NCBI GenBank assembly: GCA_016932235.1
Contig: JAFGDF010000124.1
Coordinates: 1 to 15,057, forward strand
Length of the DNA: 15,057 nucleotides
Direction of reading: 5' to 3'
From: Deltaproteobacteria bacterium
GTDB lineage: Bacteria; Desulfobacterota; DSM-4660; Desulfatiglandales; HGW-15
Below, piece by piece: positions 14,438 to 15,057 of the stretch. A model generated the notes under the pieces. It did not search any database, was not told the origin of the DNA, and worked only from the letters and a program-made list of their open reading frames with translations. A program made the translations under genes and the position numbers. How positions within the stretch are numbered: position 1 is the first letter of the stretch; every line of letters starts with the position of its first letter.

Positions 14438-14766
14438 TGCTGTCCTTCAACCTCTATAGCGCCGTAACGTTTCTCATAATCCTTGATAACATTATTCAGG
14501 AGGGTCGCAAAGCGCTTTGCCGCGAAAGGACTCATGGCAATCCGATCCGAAAGTTGAACCTTCAATTCCTGCTTGCCGGCATCCCATGCCTGGTTCATCC
14601 CGAACAGCATAACAAACTCCTCACGAGCTCCGGAGACATTAAATACGTTTGAATACGCGCTTCGCATATTGCTGCTGTCCCACAGTATCTTCGGCTGGCC
14701 ATCCGCCGGCTGTGCAGGTGAGCTTGCCGTCCCCTTTTCTTCTCTATTTTCCGTTTCCTTTGCCAT
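14428..14766 (-). CDS. DUF3467 family protein
   Basis: This is a small (112 aa) soluble protein. After a polar low-complexity N-terminus (about 1-26, rich in E, A, P, Q) the family core runs from ILWDSSNMRSAYSNVFNVSG to LSDRIAMSPFAAKRFATLLNNVIKDYEKRYG. Family recognition is from these motifs; no biochemical role is known to me. A good ribosome-binding site (GGGAGGA, 7 nt before ATG 14766) is present. It is the first gene of the minus-strand cluster visible in the window. A 204-nt AT-rich region lies upstream that could hold the operon promoter. Its place ahead of the membrane components suggests a cytoplasmic chaperone-like, regulatory or substrate-linked role, but this is speculation. Confidence 0.85.
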   Translation of the reverse strand: MAKETENREEKGTASSPAQPADGQPKILWDSSNMRSAYSNVFNVSGAREEFVMLFGMNQAWDAGKQELKVQLSDRIAMSPFAAKRFATLLNNVIKDYEKRYGAIEVEGQQRK

Positions 14767-14970
14767 TTGATCATCCTCCCTTTGATTTCTCGTTTTTCAG
14801 TACTTTTATTGCGATTAACCTTCCCTCTATAATAAAAAGTCTTGCATTTACTATGTTTTCATATGTATTTAAATATCATTATTTTCAAGCAATTACAAGT
14901 AGATAATGACTTTTATCATTCAATATATCATACGTTGAACTTTACAAAATTTGGACACACATTCTTTAAC
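14767..14970 (-). promoter_or_regulatory. AT-rich region upstream of DUF3467, probable operon promoter region
   Basis: I find no gene here. The region is strongly AT-rich. A TATTAT hexamer near the DUF3467 start could be a -10 element, but its -35 is poor. A small hairpin, AATGA-TAAAAG-TCATT, lies farther upstream at about 14905-14920. No convincing consensus promoter was found, so the call rests on position and composition. Confidence 0.35.
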
Positions 14971-15050
14971 ACGAAAATAAGTTTTAATATATATCTGCAT
15001 GAAATTCAGCGTTATGTCTAAAGATCGCGGTATGGGGAGCCCTTTTACGA
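14971..15050. repeat. Direct repeat, copy 2
   Basis: The first 56 bases are identical to copy 1. The next 24 or so match imperfectly, and a minus-strand TAA at 15045-15047 aligns with the stop codon of the GAF-HlyD gene in copy 1. This suggests that an unseen minus-strand gene ends here (last codons GTT CGC TCG) and that both genes share the same 3' context. Weaker similarity continues for about 30 bases on the other side (TGT-CCAAA in both). Confidence 0.8.
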
Positions 15051-15057
15051 GCGAACT

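Noticed and set aside
1..15057. CRISPR arrays, tRNA or rRNA genes, insertion sequences, prophage genes
   Set aside because: No regular repeat-spacer pattern, cloverleaf, transposase or phage-like gene was found on either strand.

Overview
The window looks like chromosomal DNA from an anaerobic Deltaproteobacterium (Desulfobacterota, of sulfate-reducer or syntroph type). The reasons are a selenocysteine-encoding peroxiredoxin with its own SECIS hairpin, a MoaD-like/XdhC/pyruvate-kinase-C-like operon of the kind found in anaerobes, and a SecA-like/HlyD/M50/DUF3467 cluster. The taxon is inferred from gene content only; no rRNA or tRNA gene is present.

Layout. (1) Positions 1-3129, minus strand: a branched-chain amino acid ABC importer operon, livK-livH-livM. 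livM runs off the left edge. livK is interrupted by an in-frame amber codon at codon 52, and a strong hairpin lies between livK and livH. (2) Positions 3130-3681: an AT-rich divergent intergenic region with one good sigma70-type promoter facing right. (3) Positions 3682-5717, plus strand: a ubiquitin-fold sulfur carrier ending in GG, an XdhC/CoxI-family molybdenum-cofactor maturation protein and a stand-alone pyruvate-kinase C-terminal-like protein. (4) Positions 5734-7270, plus strand: a peroxide-stress unit. It holds a promoter whose -10 element overlaps a Per-box-like palindrome, a PerR-type regulator, the collapsed remnant of a catalase gene, a peroxiredoxin with Sec in place of the peroxidatic Cys, and a hairpin terminator shared with the convergent operon.

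(5) Positions 7285-14766, minus strand: the most unusual part. Read in transcription order it is DUF3467, a GAF-GAF-TM-HlyD protein, a PqqD-like/M50-protease/HlyD membrane fusion, a short SecA-like ATPase and a periplasmic HlyD/RND-type adaptor. The M50 and SecA-like genes overlap by 8 nt and the SecA-like and adaptor genes are only a few bases apart. The SecA-like protein keeps every helicase motif but ends where the helical wing, two-helix finger and zinc-binding tail of ordinary SecA should follow. No ABC ATPase, RND pump or TolC homologue is in view. My reading is a dedicated SecA-like-driven export machine in which M50/HlyD membrane proteins replace or supplement the usual channel. I do not know of a characterised system with this composition.

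Scars of gene loss and duplication recur. They include the catalase ghost, a 3'-end ghost of a second DUF3467 gene, and a direct repeat of about 80 bp (first 56 bp identical) that follows the GAF-HlyD stop codon and recurs at the right edge after what looks like another gene's stop codon.
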